Assembly (NCBI RefSeq): GCF_016595495.1
Contig: NZ_JAENIM010000047.1
Coordinates: 192,851 to 256,850, forward strand
Origin: Persicirhabdus sediminis
Lineage (GTDB): Bacteria; Verrucomicrobiota; Verrucomicrobiia; Verrucomicrobiales; Akkermansiaceae
Direction: 5' to 3'
Length of the DNA: 64,000 nucleotides
Position 1 is the stretch's first letter. Every line of letters begins with the position of its first letter. The notes under the pieces were generated by a model. It worked only from the letters and a program-made list of their open reading frames with translations. It had not been told where the DNA came from and did no database searches. The position numbers and the translations under genes are program-made. Below, piece by piece: positions 47,834 through 56,933 of this stretch.

Positions 47834-48334
47834 CTAGGGTTTATCTAGCACCAGCTGATATTCGACAACCGCACCAGCAGTATCCTCCACCTTCACCGTC
47901 TGCAGCACATCACCTAACTCATACGGCGAACCTTCCTTAAGAGGCCCGCTATGAGCTCGCCCCACGATCTTAAATTGGCTGGCAGACCCAGCTAGCTTTG
48001 CGCTACCAGAGCTAATCACATAGCGCTGCTGCTCGTCGGCTTGCGGAAACGAGTAAACCGCAACCTCACTCAGCGGCTCTACCATTTTTAAACAACCCAC
48101 AACCAGATGGCGATCGCTACCTTTGATCAAATATAGCGCCAGACCATCGCTATGCTCTGGATCATTTTCGTCATAACGAAAATTGCCAGGAATGCTAATA
48201 CGAAAATAACTTCCCCCCATCGCAGTTAGCAATTCCTCCGCGCTCAGCTCACCACCACCGTCGCTCGACTTCGCCTCATGTCGTTCACACGAAACCATCA
48301 CCACACTAGCTAACAAACACACTAAAACTCTCAT
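47834..48334 (-). CDS. Hypothetical lipoprotein
   Basis: A 166-residue protein from the ATG at 48334 (MRVLVCLLASVVMVSC gives a lipobox cysteine at 16); an ATG eight codons earlier is also possible. The mature domain has FRISIPGNFRYDEND, LALYLIKGSDRHLVVGCLKMVE, VAVYSFPQ and VEYQLVLDKP, a small beta-rich domain without a recognised family. 90 bp upstream of the CLC gene on the same strand, possibly co-transcribed. Confidence 0.65.
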   Translation of the reverse strand: MRVLVCLLASVVMVSCERHEAKSSDGGGELSAEELLTAMGGSYFRISIPGNFRYDENDPEHSDGLALYLIKGSDRHLVVGCLKMVEPLSEVAVYSFPQADEQQRYVISSGSAKLAGSASQFKIVGRAHSGPLKEGSPYELGDVLQTVKVEDTAGAVVEYQLVLDKP

Positions 48335-48365
48335 CCCCAACAAATAACAAAACATCAACTAGTCC

Positions 48366-48386
48366 ACAACACCTATCAACAAAAAC
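48366..48386 (+). repeat. 21-bp direct repeat, left copy, bounding RAYT 2 cassette
   Basis: Perfect 21-bp match to 49461-49481 (begins acaacacctatcaac, ends aaaaac). The inverted core gataggtgt also occurs at about 48768. Between the two copies lie all the hairpin repeats and the RAYT gene. Confidence 0.85.
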
Positions 48387-48402
48387 ATCTCATCAGTAAA
48401 AT

Positions 48403-48562
48403 TCACCTCCCATGCCGGAGGCATGAACAGAAAGTTCATGCTAGCTCCTCCCTACCATCCCATGCCGGAGGCATGAAAAGACTTTAGCCACGGGTAAGCG
48501 AGCCCAGCGAGCGCAACCCGTGGTTAGCCAGCCAGTGATAGGTCTGCCGGAGGCAGAATGGA
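48403..48562. repeat. REP-like repeat, left copy 1 of RAYT 2 cassette
   Basis: Contains CATGCC-GGA-GGCATG twice, an outer stem CCACGGGT/ACCCGTGG around aagcgagcccagcgagcgc, and TCTGCC-GGA-GGCAGA. Direct repeat of 48600-48760. Confidence 0.88.
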
Positions 48563-48599
48563 ACCATGCCGCTAATAGGATGACGCTCCCACGTAAACC

Positions 48600-48760
48600 C
48601 TCACCTCTCATGCCTGAGACATGAAAAGAAAGTCCATGCTAGCCCCCACGCTCCCCCTCCATGCCGGAGGCATGAAAAGACTTTAGCCGCGGGTAAGCGA
48701 GTCCAGCGAGCGCAACTCGTGGTTAGCCAGCCAGTGATAGGTCTGCCGAAGGCAGAATGG
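48600..48760. repeat. REP-like repeat, left copy 2 of RAYT 2 cassette
   Basis: Diverged direct copy of 48403-48562, offset about 198 bp, with compensated and uncompensated stem changes: ATGCC-GGA-GGCAT and TCTGCC-GAA-GGCAGA are intact, while the outer stem CCGCGGGT/ACTCGTGG is weakened. Confidence 0.88.
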
Positions 48761-48798
48761 AAATTTGATAGGTGTCGAAAATGAGATAATTTAGATCT

Positions 48799-49242
48799 AT
48801 GTCTAGCTACACAGATTTGCACTACCACCTAGTCTTCGGTACAAAAAACCGCACGCCGTGGATAGAAATTGAATGGCGAGACCGATTTCATCAATACCTA
48901 GGCGGTATGGTTCGCCAGTTGGACGGAGTAGCCGAATCGGTTGGCGGCGTAAAAGATCATGTTCATTTGTTAGTCCATCTCAAACAAAGCCACCGCATAC
49001 AAGATTTTATGAGAGAGCTCAAACGTGGATCCTCGGTCTGGGTACATCAAACCATTAAGATCAGTGAATTTGAGTGGCAACAAGGATACGGAGCCTTTTC
49101 GGTTAGCTCCAGCCAGCGACCAACCATTAGCCGCTACATCCAAAACCAAGAAGATCATCATACAAAAATCAGTTTCAAAGAAGAGCTAGAACAACTGCTG
49201 AAGAAAATGGGCATCACCTACAAACCAAAATACCTTCCTTGA
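48799..49242 (+). mobile_element. RAYT / IS200-like Y1 transposase 2
   Basis: A 147-residue single-domain HUH endonuclease: LHYHLVFGTKNR near the start, HUH pair H54-V-H56 (DHVHLLVHL), and likely nucleophile Tyr97 in QQGYGAFSVSSSQ. Flanked by two direct REP-like copies on the left and one inverted copy on the right. It is a different subfamily member from the gene at 22.7 kb, and its hairpins differ accordingly (GCC-GGA-GGC type stems). Confidence 0.92.
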
Positions 49243-49261
49243 TCCCTCAGCCATCTCACTC

Positions 49262-49370
49262 ATCCATTCTGCCTTCGGCAGACCAAGGCGGGGCCAACCT
49301 AACCACGGGTTGCACTCGCTGAGCTCGTTGACCCGCGGCTACAATCTTTAATGCCTCCGGCATTGCCAGC
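49262..49370. repeat. REP-like repeat, inverted right copy of RAYT 2 cassette
   Basis: On the minus strand it reads the same order as 48660-48760: ATGCC-GGA-GGCAT, the CCGCGGGT...ACCCGTGG outer-stem region, then TCTGCC-GAA-GGCAGA. Bases 49371-49460 hold nothing recognised. Confidence 0.87.
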
Positions 49371-49460
49371 CTGTTACAAGCTCGCTGCCAGATAAAAACT
49401 CATCCACTCCAGCTTCACCAATACTTAAACCCCACGCGGAATCACAAGCCTAAGCACCTC

Positions 49461-49481
49461 ACAACACCTATCAACAAAAAC
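49461..49481 (+). repeat. 21-bp direct repeat, right copy, bounding RAYT 2 cassette
   Basis: Perfect copy of 48366-48386, immediately before the small membrane protein gene. Confidence 0.85.
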
Positions 49482-49520
49482 CATTGCAGTCTAATGGTGA
49501 GGGAGATAATAATCTCTATC

Positions 49521-49784
49521 ATGTCCGCAGAAAAACATTATTGGTTCAAACGCAAAACCTATGGATGGGGGTGGACTCCAGCTAACTGGCAAGGGTGGGT
49601 CAGCACCCTAACATTCATTTTTGCTATCATCGGCTACCGCCAAGTTTTCAACTTCACCGGCATTGCGCTCAGCCAAACTAACTTCCTCTGCTACGTCGCC
49701 GGCTGGACTATTGCCCTCATCGCGCTTTGTTTCCTCAAAGGTGAAAAACCAAAATGGCAATGGGGCAAAGATAAAGACAATTAG
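49521..49784 (+). CDS. Small membrane protein with WF/YGWGW N-terminus
   Basis: An 87-residue protein from the ATG at 49521 (MSAEKHYWFKRKTYGWGWTPANWQGW), with two membrane segments (VSTLTFIFAIIGYRQVF and FLCYVAGWTIALIALCF). The start was preferred because the aromatic N-terminus is typical of a small, widespread family of uncharacterised membrane proteins. It ends 4 bp into the convergent PIN gene. Confidence 0.75.
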   Translation: MSAEKHYWFKRKTYGWGWTPANWQGWVSTLTFIFAIIGYRQVFNFTGIALSQTNFLCYVAGWTIALIALCFLKGEKPKWQWGKDKDN

Positions 49785-50176
49785 AATAGCTTTAATCCAG
49801 CTGAGGCATAACGAGAAAAGGAACGGTCTCTCGACATGAGAACAAAGTCATTCTGAATAGCTTGCCAGATTAACAACCTGTCAAAAGGATCCTTATGTTC
49901 ACCACGCTCCAACTGATAGAAACTAGCGTAAATATCAGCATCCGATTCTTGAATCAGAAAACCCGCTGATTTCATCAAACCAGGTAACTGATCTGGCTGC
50001 ACGCCTTGTAGCCTAAGTTTGCCCAATGAAAATTTCAGACTGATTTCAAAGAAGGAAATCGAGCTACAATACACGTTATTATCTCTATCAAGCAACGCAG
50101 CTCGCTCAGCTGAATTCAGCCTTTGACTGTCGGCCAAGACCCACAAAATAAAATGAGTATCTAGAAGAATATTCAT
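49781..50176 (-). CDS. PIN-domain toxin (VapC-like)
   Basis: A 131-residue PIN ribonuclease. Acidic active-site residues lie in LLDTHFILW (Asp6), SFFEISLK, KDPFDRLLIWQA and MSRDRSF. It overlaps the antitoxin gene by 4 bp (stop/start), the usual arrangement for a toxin following its antitoxin. Confidence 0.88.
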   Translation of the reverse strand: MNILLDTHFILWVLADSQRLNSAERAALLDRDNNVYCSSISFFEISLKFSLGKLRLQGVQPDQLPGLMKSAGFLIQESDADIYASFYQLERGEHKDPFDRLLIWQAIQNDFVLMSRDRSFSRYASAGLKLF

Positions 50177-50409
50177 AAGCCTAGCAGCTCATCGTCAGTC
50201 ATCTTAAAATCATCATTAATTTCGACACTAGCGACCTTGTCTAGCACCCCTAGCTGGCGCTCAGCTTGGTAGTACTTGTCATAGGGGACAATCACGCCCA
50301 CCTTCTCGTGCATTTTACCAAACTCAATAACAACCTCCTCACCAAGGCGCACGGCATCTAGCACTTCAGAAAACTGTGCCTTCAAATTCGCTACCGTCAT
50401 CGTCTTCAT
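50173..50409 (-). CDS. Antitoxin, Phd/YefM-like
   Basis: A 78-residue protein from the ATG at 50409 (MKTMTVANLKAQFSEVL); other in-frame ATGs at 50400, 50415 and 50421 are possible. The N-terminal Phd/YefM DNA-binding fold precedes an acidic tail (VEINDDFKMTDDELLGL) that would bind the toxin. It likely represses its own promoter through the palindrome just upstream. Confidence 0.85.
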   Translation of the reverse strand: MKTMTVANLKAQFSEVLDAVRLGEEVVIEFGKMHEKVGVIVPYDKYYQAERQLGVLDKVASVEINDDFKMTDDELLGL

Positions 50410-50426
50410 AATCATAGTCATACGCC

Positions 50427-50446
50427 AAACATGACAACTTGTCAAC
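50427..50446 (-). promoter_or_regulatory. Probable operator/promoter of the toxin-antitoxin pair
   Basis: The minus strand contains TTGACAAGTTGTCATG. TGACAA-G-TTGTCA is a near-perfect palindrome and TTGACA matches a -35 box. Autorepression by Phd/YefM antitoxins at such palindromes is known for the family. Confidence 0.55.
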
Positions 50447-50670
50447 TTGCCATCCAGCATACGCCCATGGCTGACTTTTAACCATAGCTAGACTTAAAGG
50501 CTAAATAGCTGATCTCCATCCACCCGCTCTATCCTATTTCTCCTAAAAATGCCGTGCTAAGGTCTTGTTTTCTGGCGATTTGAGGTTATGAAGACGCTAC
50601 AGGCATCAGCCAATGTTGTCTGCTCAGCGGAGCTACCGAGCTCCGAGAATTTACTAACAACCATTTCACC

Positions 50671-51294
50671 ATGAAAGCTTATACCAAAATCGCCGCAGTC
50701 CTTCTGCTTGTAGCCATTGCGCTTCTGTTTGTTCCAGCCCTCAGCGACCAATCCGTCGCCATTGCAGGCATCGCACTTGCGCTCGCGCTGATCACCACCG
50801 CAGGCATCTTCACTGCCAAACCAGCCGCTGCTCCAGCTGAGATCAAACCAGCTGAAGTCGAAGCCGTAAAACCTGCTGCTCCAAAAGCAGCGCCAGCTAA
50901 AGCCGACGACCACAGCGAAGTCATCACTCTGCTAGGCATCATGCAGGAAAAAGGTCGCCTGATTGATTTCCTCATGGACGACATCACCGCCTATCAGGAC
51001 GGTCAAGTCGGCGCCGCCGCTCGTATCGTTCATCAGGGGTGCAAAGCCGCCCTGCACGAGCATTTTGAAATCGTACCCGTTAGCGAAACCGTCGAAGGTC
51101 AGGCGATCACGGTGCCAGCTGGCTATGCGGCCGATGAATTCCGCCTCGTTGGCAAACTCAGCGGCGAAGCACCATTCAATGGCAAGCTCGTGCACAAAGG
51201 GTGGAAGACTAACAAAGTCAAACTCCCACGCGCCCTCAATGCTGATAGCGACAAACTAGCAGCGATCACTCCAGCTGAAGTGGAAATCAACTAA
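50671..51294 (+). CDS. DUF2760 protein
   Basis: A 207-residue protein with two N-terminal membrane segments (about 8-50, VLLLVAIALLFVPAL and VAIAGIALALALITTAGIF), an Ala/Pro/Lys-rich linker, and the DUF2760 domain (LLGIMQEKGRLIDFLMDDITAYQDGQVGAAARIVHQGC near 89-125). DUF2760 genes typically precede Hsp70-like genes, as here (20 bp gap). Its job is unknown; a membrane-anchored client or recruiter for the Hsp70s is a reasonable guess. Confidence 0.88.
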   Translation: MKAYTKIAAVLLLVAIALLFVPALSDQSVAIAGIALALALITTAGIFTAKPAAAPAEIKPAEVEAVKPAAPKAAPAKADDHSEVITLLGIMQEKGRLIDFLMDDITAYQDGQVGAAARIVHQGCKAALHEHFEIVPVSETVEGQAITVPAGYAADEFRLVGKLSGEAPFNGKLVHKGWKTNKVKLPRALNADSDKLAAITPAEVEIN

Positions 51295-51314
51295 CACCCC
51301 ATACATCCAGCACC

Positions 51315-53156
51315 ATGGACACCAAGTTTACCCTAGGTATCGACCTCGGTACCAGCAACAGCGCCGCCGCGCTCACAGACCTCAGCAACGACCAATGCCA
51401 CATTGTCGAGCTCAGCCAGATTGTTGCTCCTAACCAGATCAGCGAAAAGCTCGGTCTACCATCCGCGCTCTATATCCCCAACGCGTCTGAATTTCCAGCG
51501 GAAGCTATCCAGCTCCCGTGGCAGCAGCAAAATGCCAGCCATATTATTGGTGAGTTCGCCCACAACCACGGCGCGCTCATTCCTGATAGGCTGATCACCT
51601 CTGCAAAATCGTGGCTATCTAACGACCACATCGACGCCCGCCAGCCAGTACTGCCGTGGAACTCAGAAATCGATGAGCCTAAGCTTTCAGCCTACGACTG
51701 CACCGCGGCCTACCTCCAGCACATCAAGGAATCATTCCTGCACAGCGAAGCCTGCCTTGACCGCCACTGGAATCTAGCTGACGGCCAGGTAGTACTCACC
51801 GTGCCAGCCTCCTTTGATGAAGTAGCGCGCAACCTAACGGCCGAAGCAGCTGAGGCAGCTGGCCTGCACAACGTCACCCTGCTAGAAGAGCCGCAAGCAG
51901 CCTTCTACGCGTGGACAGCTCAATCAGGCAACGACTGGCGCAAGCAAGTTTCCGCTGGCGACATCATCCTCGTCTGCGACATCGGCGGTGGTACTGCTGA
52001 CTTTTCACTCATTGCTGTTAGCGAGCACGAGGGCAACTTAGCTGTCGAACGCATCAGTGTGGGCGAGCACTTGCTGCTCGGCGGTGACAACATGGACCTC
52101 GCGCTGGCTTACACCATGCGCGCCCAGCTGGATGCCGAAGGGACTGATCTAGACGACTGGCAGTTCCTCTCGCTCATTCACGCCGCCCGTCAGGCTAAAG
52201 TTAGACTGTTTGCAGATAGCTCAGTAGACGAAGTTCCTATCAGCATTCCTTCACGTGGCTCCAGCTTGTTTGCCGGCACTATCTCCACCAGCCTCAACCG
52301 CGCTACGCTAGAGGCCGTTGTGGTCGAAGGATTCTTCCCTATCACCTCAGCTGACGATCTTCCAGCTGAAGGCAATGCCGCCGCGCTGCAAGAATTTGGT
52401 CTGCCATACGCCAGCGATCCAGTGATCAGCAAGCATATTGCTAGATTCCTAACTCGTAGCTTGCAAAACGTGCTCGCCAGCGAAGATCTGCGCCAGCTAG
52501 TTGGCTCAGACGATGCGCTAGCGGGATCATTCCTCAAGCCTAACGCCATCCTCTTTAATGGTGGTGTATTCAAAGCTGAACCCGTGCGCCGCCGCGTGCT
52601 AGAGCTACTCAGCTCATGGTCTGGTGGCAGCGAAGTTAGAGAGCTGCAAGGATACGAACCAGATCTCGCTGTGGCTCGCGGAGCCTCATACTACGGTCGC
52701 AACCGCACCACTGGCGAAGGACTGCGCATCAAATCAGGCACTGCTCGTTCCTACTACATCGGCCTCGAATCATCCATGCCAGCTGTGCCTGGATTCAAGC
52801 CGCCAGTCAAAGCACTCTGCGTCGTGCCACAAGGCATGGAAGAAGGCACCGAGGTGCTTATCGATCAAAAAGAATTTGGCCTGCTTACCGGTAAACCATC
52901 CCACTTCCGCTTCTTCTCATCGGAGATCCGCAGTGGCGACCAAGCGGGTGAGATTCTACCTAACGCCGAGCGAGAACTCGACGAAACCAGCCGCCTAGAA
53001 GCCACCCTAACGGCAGCTGAAGGGTTCCCAGAAGGTCAGCCAATTCCTGTGGTCATCAATGCCGTGGTCACCGAGCTTGGCCAGCTAGAGCTGTGGCTCA
53101 AGCATAGCAAGAGCGATCAGCGTTGGAAAGTTGAGCTGCAAGTTAGAATGGACTAA
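51315..53156 (+). CDS. Hsp70 family protein (DnaK-like, non-canonical)
   Basis: A 613-residue actin-fold ATPase. Phosphate loops GIDLGTSNSAAALTDL (6-21) and VCDIGGGTADFSLIAV (about 220-235), ILFNGGVFKAEPVRRRVLEL as the adenosine segment, EEPQAAFYAW typical of Hsp70. The last 200 residues form a diverged substrate domain without a clear DnaK-type C-terminal lid. It is distinct from DnaK; it belongs to the larger-clade Hsp70s found with DUF2760. Confidence 0.9.
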   Translation: MDTKFTLGIDLGTSNSAAALTDLSNDQCHIVELSQIVAPNQISEKLGLPSALYIPNASEFPAEAIQLPWQQQNASHIIGEFAHNHGALIPDRLITSAKSWLSNDHIDARQPVLPWNSEIDEPKLSAYDCTAAYLQHIKESFLHSEACLDRHWNLADGQVVLTVPASFDEVARNLTAEAAEAAGLHNVTLLEEPQAAFYAWTAQSGNDWRKQVSAGDIILVCDIGGGTADFSLIAVSEHEGNLAVERISVGEHLLLGGDNMDLALAYTMRAQLDAEGTDLDDWQFLSLIHAARQAKVRLFADSSVDEVPISIPSRGSSLFAGTISTSLNRATLEAVVVEGFFPITSADDLPAEGNAAALQEFGLPYASDPVISKHIARFLTRSLQNVLASEDLRQLVGSDDALAGSFLKPNAILFNGGVFKAEPVRRRVLELLSSWSGGSEVRELQGYEPDLAVARGASYYGRNRTTGEGLRIKSGTARSYYIGLESSMPAVPGFKPPVKALCVVPQGMEEGTEVLIDQKEFGLLTGKPSHFRFFSSEIRSGDQAGEILPNAERELDETSRLEATLTAAEGFPEGQPIPVVINAVVTELGQLELWLKHSKSDQRWKVELQVRMD

Positions 53157-53185
53157 GTCAGCCACTTAAAACTCCTCCTTTTAAG

Positions 53186-53212
53186 CTAGGCTCACGACGG
53201 TGGGCCTAGTTT
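53186..53212. terminator. Bidirectional terminator between convergent genes
   Basis: CTAGGCTCA (53186-53194) pairs with TGGGCCTAG (53201-53209), one G-U pair, followed by TTT; between the converging stops at 53156 and 53219. Confidence 0.5.
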
Positions 53213-53218
53213 GCTCTA

Positions 53219-53893
53219 TTAATATGAGCGGCAATAAGTATAGACTGTAGGATAAACCTTTCTGAAGGATCCTATGTATTCGCTCACGCCTTCATATGGG
53301 TCAGCTTTTGGGGCTTTATAAATCCTCACCCCATGATGCCCTACCAAACCATTCCCACGGAATATATTTAAAGCATCGTCCTCTATTTTGTATCGAACAT
53401 CTTCTTGTTCGAAAGAATAGTGATCAGGAAATAGCTCACCTAGCCGTGGATATTTTTCATAAATTTCAGCTGGCATTGTTATCTCGTCATGCCTGCTTGA
53501 AGACTTATCAACAGTCTGGTCAGCTAAAAGAACTTCCTCTCTTAAGGCCTGATAAAAAGCTTGGTCATTTTCAGCGACCGCCTGCTCGATGCCATCAAAA
53601 TATGTCGGCACAGGTATGTATTTCATCCCAAGAGAGATCGCTAACATCACAGTACAAATCACAGCTGGCTGGTATTTCTTTTGAGTAAAAACACGAAACA
53701 AGCCAACAAACCAGCATACTAACATAACTATAAAAAAACAGAATTTAAGTAGGTCCCCATAAATGGCATTTCCAGCAATCAAACTCTTAATTTGTAAACC
53801 TGCCTGATAATATTGATCCGCAGTATAAAAATGAAGCACTGCATATCCTATGGTAGCCAATAAGCTAACCCACACTACTTTGGGAAAGTTCAT
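53219..53893 (-). CDS. Hypothetical membrane protein inserted between Hsp70 genes
   Basis: A 224-residue protein with membrane segments at about 6-24 (VWVSLLATIGYAVLHFY), 49-70 (FCFFIVMLVCWFVGLFRVF) and 76-94 (AVICTVMLAISLGMKYI), then a soluble C-terminal half. No family recognised. It reads opposite to both Hsp70 genes and is AT-richer than they are, so it looks inserted between two genes that elsewhere are neighbours. Confidence 0.65.
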   Translation of the reverse strand: MNFPKVVWVSLLATIGYAVLHFYTADQYYQAGLQIKSLIAGNAIYGDLLKFCFFIVMLVCWFVGLFRVFTQKKYQPAVICTVMLAISLGMKYIPVPTYFDGIEQAVAENDQAFYQALREEVLLADQTVDKSSSRHDEITMPAEIYEKYPRLGELFPDHYSFEQEDVRYKIEDDALNIFRGNGLVGHHGVRIYKAPKADPYEGVSEYIGSFRKVYPTVYTYCRSY

Positions 53894-54064
53894 ACATCAG
53901 TTTTGATGCAAGCATTTGCTAATTAACAGATTTTTCTATCCCCATTATTCATTATATTTTCGCGCCTTCTTCGGCCAATGGACCTAGATTACCAAGTCGC
54001 TATTTTCCCCATTTGACATTGCGGGCATACGGCTAGAGAATCTGGCGAATTTACTTCCTCTGAC

Positions 54065-56854
54065 ATGGCAAAATTTTCTATCGGCATCGACCTCGGCACC
54101 AGCAACTGCGCACTTTCATTTGTTCGCCTCGACGACCCCGGTGCGATCACCGAGGTCTTTGAAATTCCCCAGTGGGACAGCCTCAACGGGCTGGCATCGC
54201 TGACCACCCTGCCGTCGTTTCTCTATCTACCCACAGCAGCCGAAGCCAGCCAGCTAGGAGGAGCTGATACTAATGGTTCCGCTGATTGGATTTCAGGATT
54301 GTTAGCTCGCAAGCGCTCCGGTGAAACACCGGGTCGCGTCGCCCTATCTGCTAAGTCGTGGTTATGTCACCACAGTGTGGACCGCAATGCTGAGTTCCTC
54401 CCTTGGGGCAGTGACGAGATTGATCACGAGGAAAAAATCTCACCTATCAAAGCGTCTGCGCTGTTGCTCAACTACCTGCGCGGCGCGTGGAATAACCACT
54501 TTGCTGCCATGGGGGCAGGGTTCAGTTTTGACGAGCAGGAGATCACGGTGACCGTGCCAGCTAGCTTTGATGCCGTCGCTCAAGGGCTAACGATAGAAGC
54601 TGCTAAGCTGGCTGGATTTCCTGAATCTATGCGCCTGCTAGAAGAGCCACAAGCAGCCTTTTACCGCTGGCTGGAAAAGTACAGCCAAGATCCAAAACAC
54701 CTCTGGGAGCAGCTGCCCGAGCAGCCAAAAGCGGGAGAAAACCATCACGTCTTAGTCGTCGACATCGGCGGCGGCACCTCAGATTTCAGCTTATTTGAAA
54801 TCAACCGTCAGTCTGGTGCGGCACTGCCAGTGATCAAACGCCTCGCGGTGAGCGACCACATTCTGCTAGGTGGTGATAACATCGACTTAGCCATTGCTCA
54901 CCTCGCTGAACCAAAGCTAGCAGGAGAAGGCCAACAGCTTTCTGGCAGTCAGTGGTCATTCCTAACATCACGCTGTCGTGAGCTGAAGGAACACGTGCTC
55001 GGCCAAGACGGCGGTGGCGAAGAAGCATTCACCGTTTCGCTGCCGGGACGAGGCTCCAGCTTGCTGGCGTCGACCATCAGCACGGAGATCTCACGCACCG
55101 AGTTAGAGACTTTGCTGCTCGACGGATTTTTCCCTGACTGTCCAGCTGACGCCAAAGTTCAACAAGCCGACGCAGGTTTAAAAGAATGGGGGCTGCCATA
55201 CGCGGCTGACAGCGCCATCACCCGCCATCTAGCTGAGTTCCTAGCTGGCCGCCCCGCCATCGACGCGGTATTATTTAATGGTGGCTCGCTGTATCCAGAA
55301 AAACTACGTCTGCGCCTGCAGGGGCAAATTGCTAGCTGGCAGAATGGCTATCAGCCGACCATGCTATCTAACCCAGAGCCAGATCTAGCCGTTGCTCGCG
55401 GTGCGGCGCGCTACGGGTCTGTGCTCAACAAGCGTAGCCAGCGCATTGAAGCGGGGGCCGCGCGCTCGGTCTACCTCGAGGTGCTGAACAAAGAAAAAGA
55501 CAGCACACCTCAGCTGGTTTGTATTTTACCGCGTGGCGCAGAGCCTGAGCAGGCCTACGACATTGAAAGTCTCAAGCTCGAGCTGCGCATCAACCGACCA
55601 ATTGAATTTCGCAGTTACTACTCTACTCGCCACAGCAAACATACAGCTGGCGAGATGTTAGCGCTAAAGGGCAAAGATTACCACAAGCTGCCGCCACTAC
55701 AGACTATTGCTAGACTGAGCAACAAACCTGAAGAGTTAGAAGGTAATAGCATTCCGGTGAAACTGCGAGCCAAGCTCAACGAGCTGGGACTGCTACAGAT
55801 CGAGTGCATTTCCACCGTCGAAGAAGTGGAGCAAACGTGGCCGCTAGAATTTAACCTACGCGTTGGTGAGCTGGAAGCGGAGACTGACCATACGCCTATC
55901 GACGTCGACCCTGGGGTTGAGCAATCAGCCATCGATGAAGCCGCTAGCTACCTAGAAAGTGCGCTGCAAAAACCAGCTGGCAAAGGACGCAAAGACAAAC
56001 TCACTGCGCAACGATTGCTCAAAGAGTTAGAGCAGATTTTTGGTCTAGCGAAAGCTGACTGGAACTGGGTATTGATTCGCTCACTATGGCCAAGCATGGT
56101 GAAGACGATGGACTGCCGCAGTCTATCACCTGACCACGAAGAAGCGTGGTTGATTCTAGCTGGATTTTTCTTACGTCCGGGATACGGCACCGACCTCGAC
56201 CCACACCGCATCGATGAACTTTGGCCGCTATTTGACGCTGGTCTAGCTAACAAAGGTAAAGGGATCAAACTGCAGGAATACATTCTCTGGCGTCGCATTG
56301 CCGGTGGACTGAGCGCCGAGCGCCAGACCGCCATCATCGGTCGCGAGATAGAAAAACTTCGCCTGCAGAAAAACCCACCAGCTGAGCTCGTTAGGTTAGC
56401 TGGATCATTTGAGCGCATCAGCCCGAGCATCAAATCTGAGCTGGTAGAGAATTTCCTCGGCAAGGCTGAGACCTTTGCTAGAGATGGCAAATACTGCGCG
56501 CCGTATTTGGTTTCGCTCAGCTTGCTACTCAACCGTACGCCAATGTATGCTGGCCAAGAAACCGTGGTTAGCCCGGAATTTGTCGACAAAGCGTACGATG
56601 CCTTCTGCGATCTCGACTGGACAAAAACCGAGCTGATAGAATTGCAAAACCTGTTCCTCAGAGCAGCCCGTGTGGTGGACAACCGCAGCCTCGATGTGGA
56701 TGAAAAAATCCGCCTGAAGATTGCTAAGCAGCTGGATAAGGCAAAAGCGACGCCGCTGAAAGTCCAACGCGTTAGAGAGTTCATCCCAATGGAGCAGGCA
56801 GACAAAGCCAGCCTGTACGGCGAATCACTGCCTCCTGGCTTGGTGCTGAAATAA
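54065..56854 (+). CDS. Large Hsp70 family protein with C-terminal DUF3731-like region
   Basis: A 929-residue protein. Residues 1 to about 430 are an Hsp70 ATPase domain (GIDLGTSNCALSFVRL, VVDIGGGTSDFSLFEI, EEPQAAFYRW, VLFNGGSLYPEKLRLRL). A middle beta-domain follows, then about 300 mainly helical residues (from DEAASYLESALQKPAGKGRKDKL onward) typical of the DUF3731/HscA-like extension. Together with the DUF2760 and 613-aa Hsp70 genes it forms a dispersed three-gene chaperone set. Client proteins are unknown. Confidence 0.9.
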   Translation: MAKFSIGIDLGTSNCALSFVRLDDPGAITEVFEIPQWDSLNGLASLTTLPSFLYLPTAAEASQLGGADTNGSADWISGLLARKRSGETPGRVALSAKSWLCHHSVDRNAEFLPWGSDEIDHEEKISPIKASALLLNYLRGAWNNHFAAMGAGFSFDEQEITVTVPASFDAVAQGLTIEAAKLAGFPESMRLLEEPQAAFYRWLEKYSQDPKHLWEQLPEQPKAGENHHVLVVDIGGGTSDFSLFEINRQSGAALPVIKRLAVSDHILLGGDNIDLAIAHLAEPKLAGEGQQLSGSQWSFLTSRCRELKEHVLGQDGGGEEAFTVSLPGRGSSLLASTISTEISRTELETLLLDGFFPDCPADAKVQQADAGLKEWGLPYAADSAITRHLAEFLAGRPAIDAVLFNGGSLYPEKLRLRLQGQIASWQNGYQPTMLSNPEPDLAVARGAARYGSVLNKRSQRIEAGAARSVYLEVLNKEKDSTPQLVCILPRGAEPEQAYDIESLKLELRINRPIEFRSYYSTRHSKHTAGEMLALKGKDYHKLPPLQTIARLSNKPEELEGNSIPVKLRAKLNELGLLQIECISTVEEVEQTWPLEFNLRVGELEAETDHTPIDVDPGVEQSAIDEAASYLESALQKPAGKGRKDKLTAQRLLKELEQIFGLAKADWNWVLIRSLWPSMVKTMDCRSLSPDHEEAWLILAGFFLRPGYGTDLDPHRIDELWPLFDAGLANKGKGIKLQEYILWRRIAGGLSAERQTAIIGREIEKLRLQKNPPAELVRLAGSFERISPSIKSELVENFLGKAETFARDGKYCAPYLVSLSLLLNRTPMYAGQETVVSPEFVDKAYDAFCDLDWTKTELIELQNLFLRAARVVDNRSLDVDEKIRLKIAKQLDKAKATPLKVQRVREFIPMEQADKASLYGESLPPGLVLK

Positions 56855-56933
56855 TCTAGGCCAGAGCGCAGGCCAAACCACTGGCTGATTCTGCGCCTTT
56901 GACAGAGTCGGCCAGCCAAGGCATGGTATCCGC

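Noticed and set aside
47744-47850. Fluoride (crcB) riboswitch upstream of the CLC-F gene
   Set aside because: Neither the conserved GGNGAUGG-type start nor the matching distal GGCUGAUG segment was found on the minus strand.
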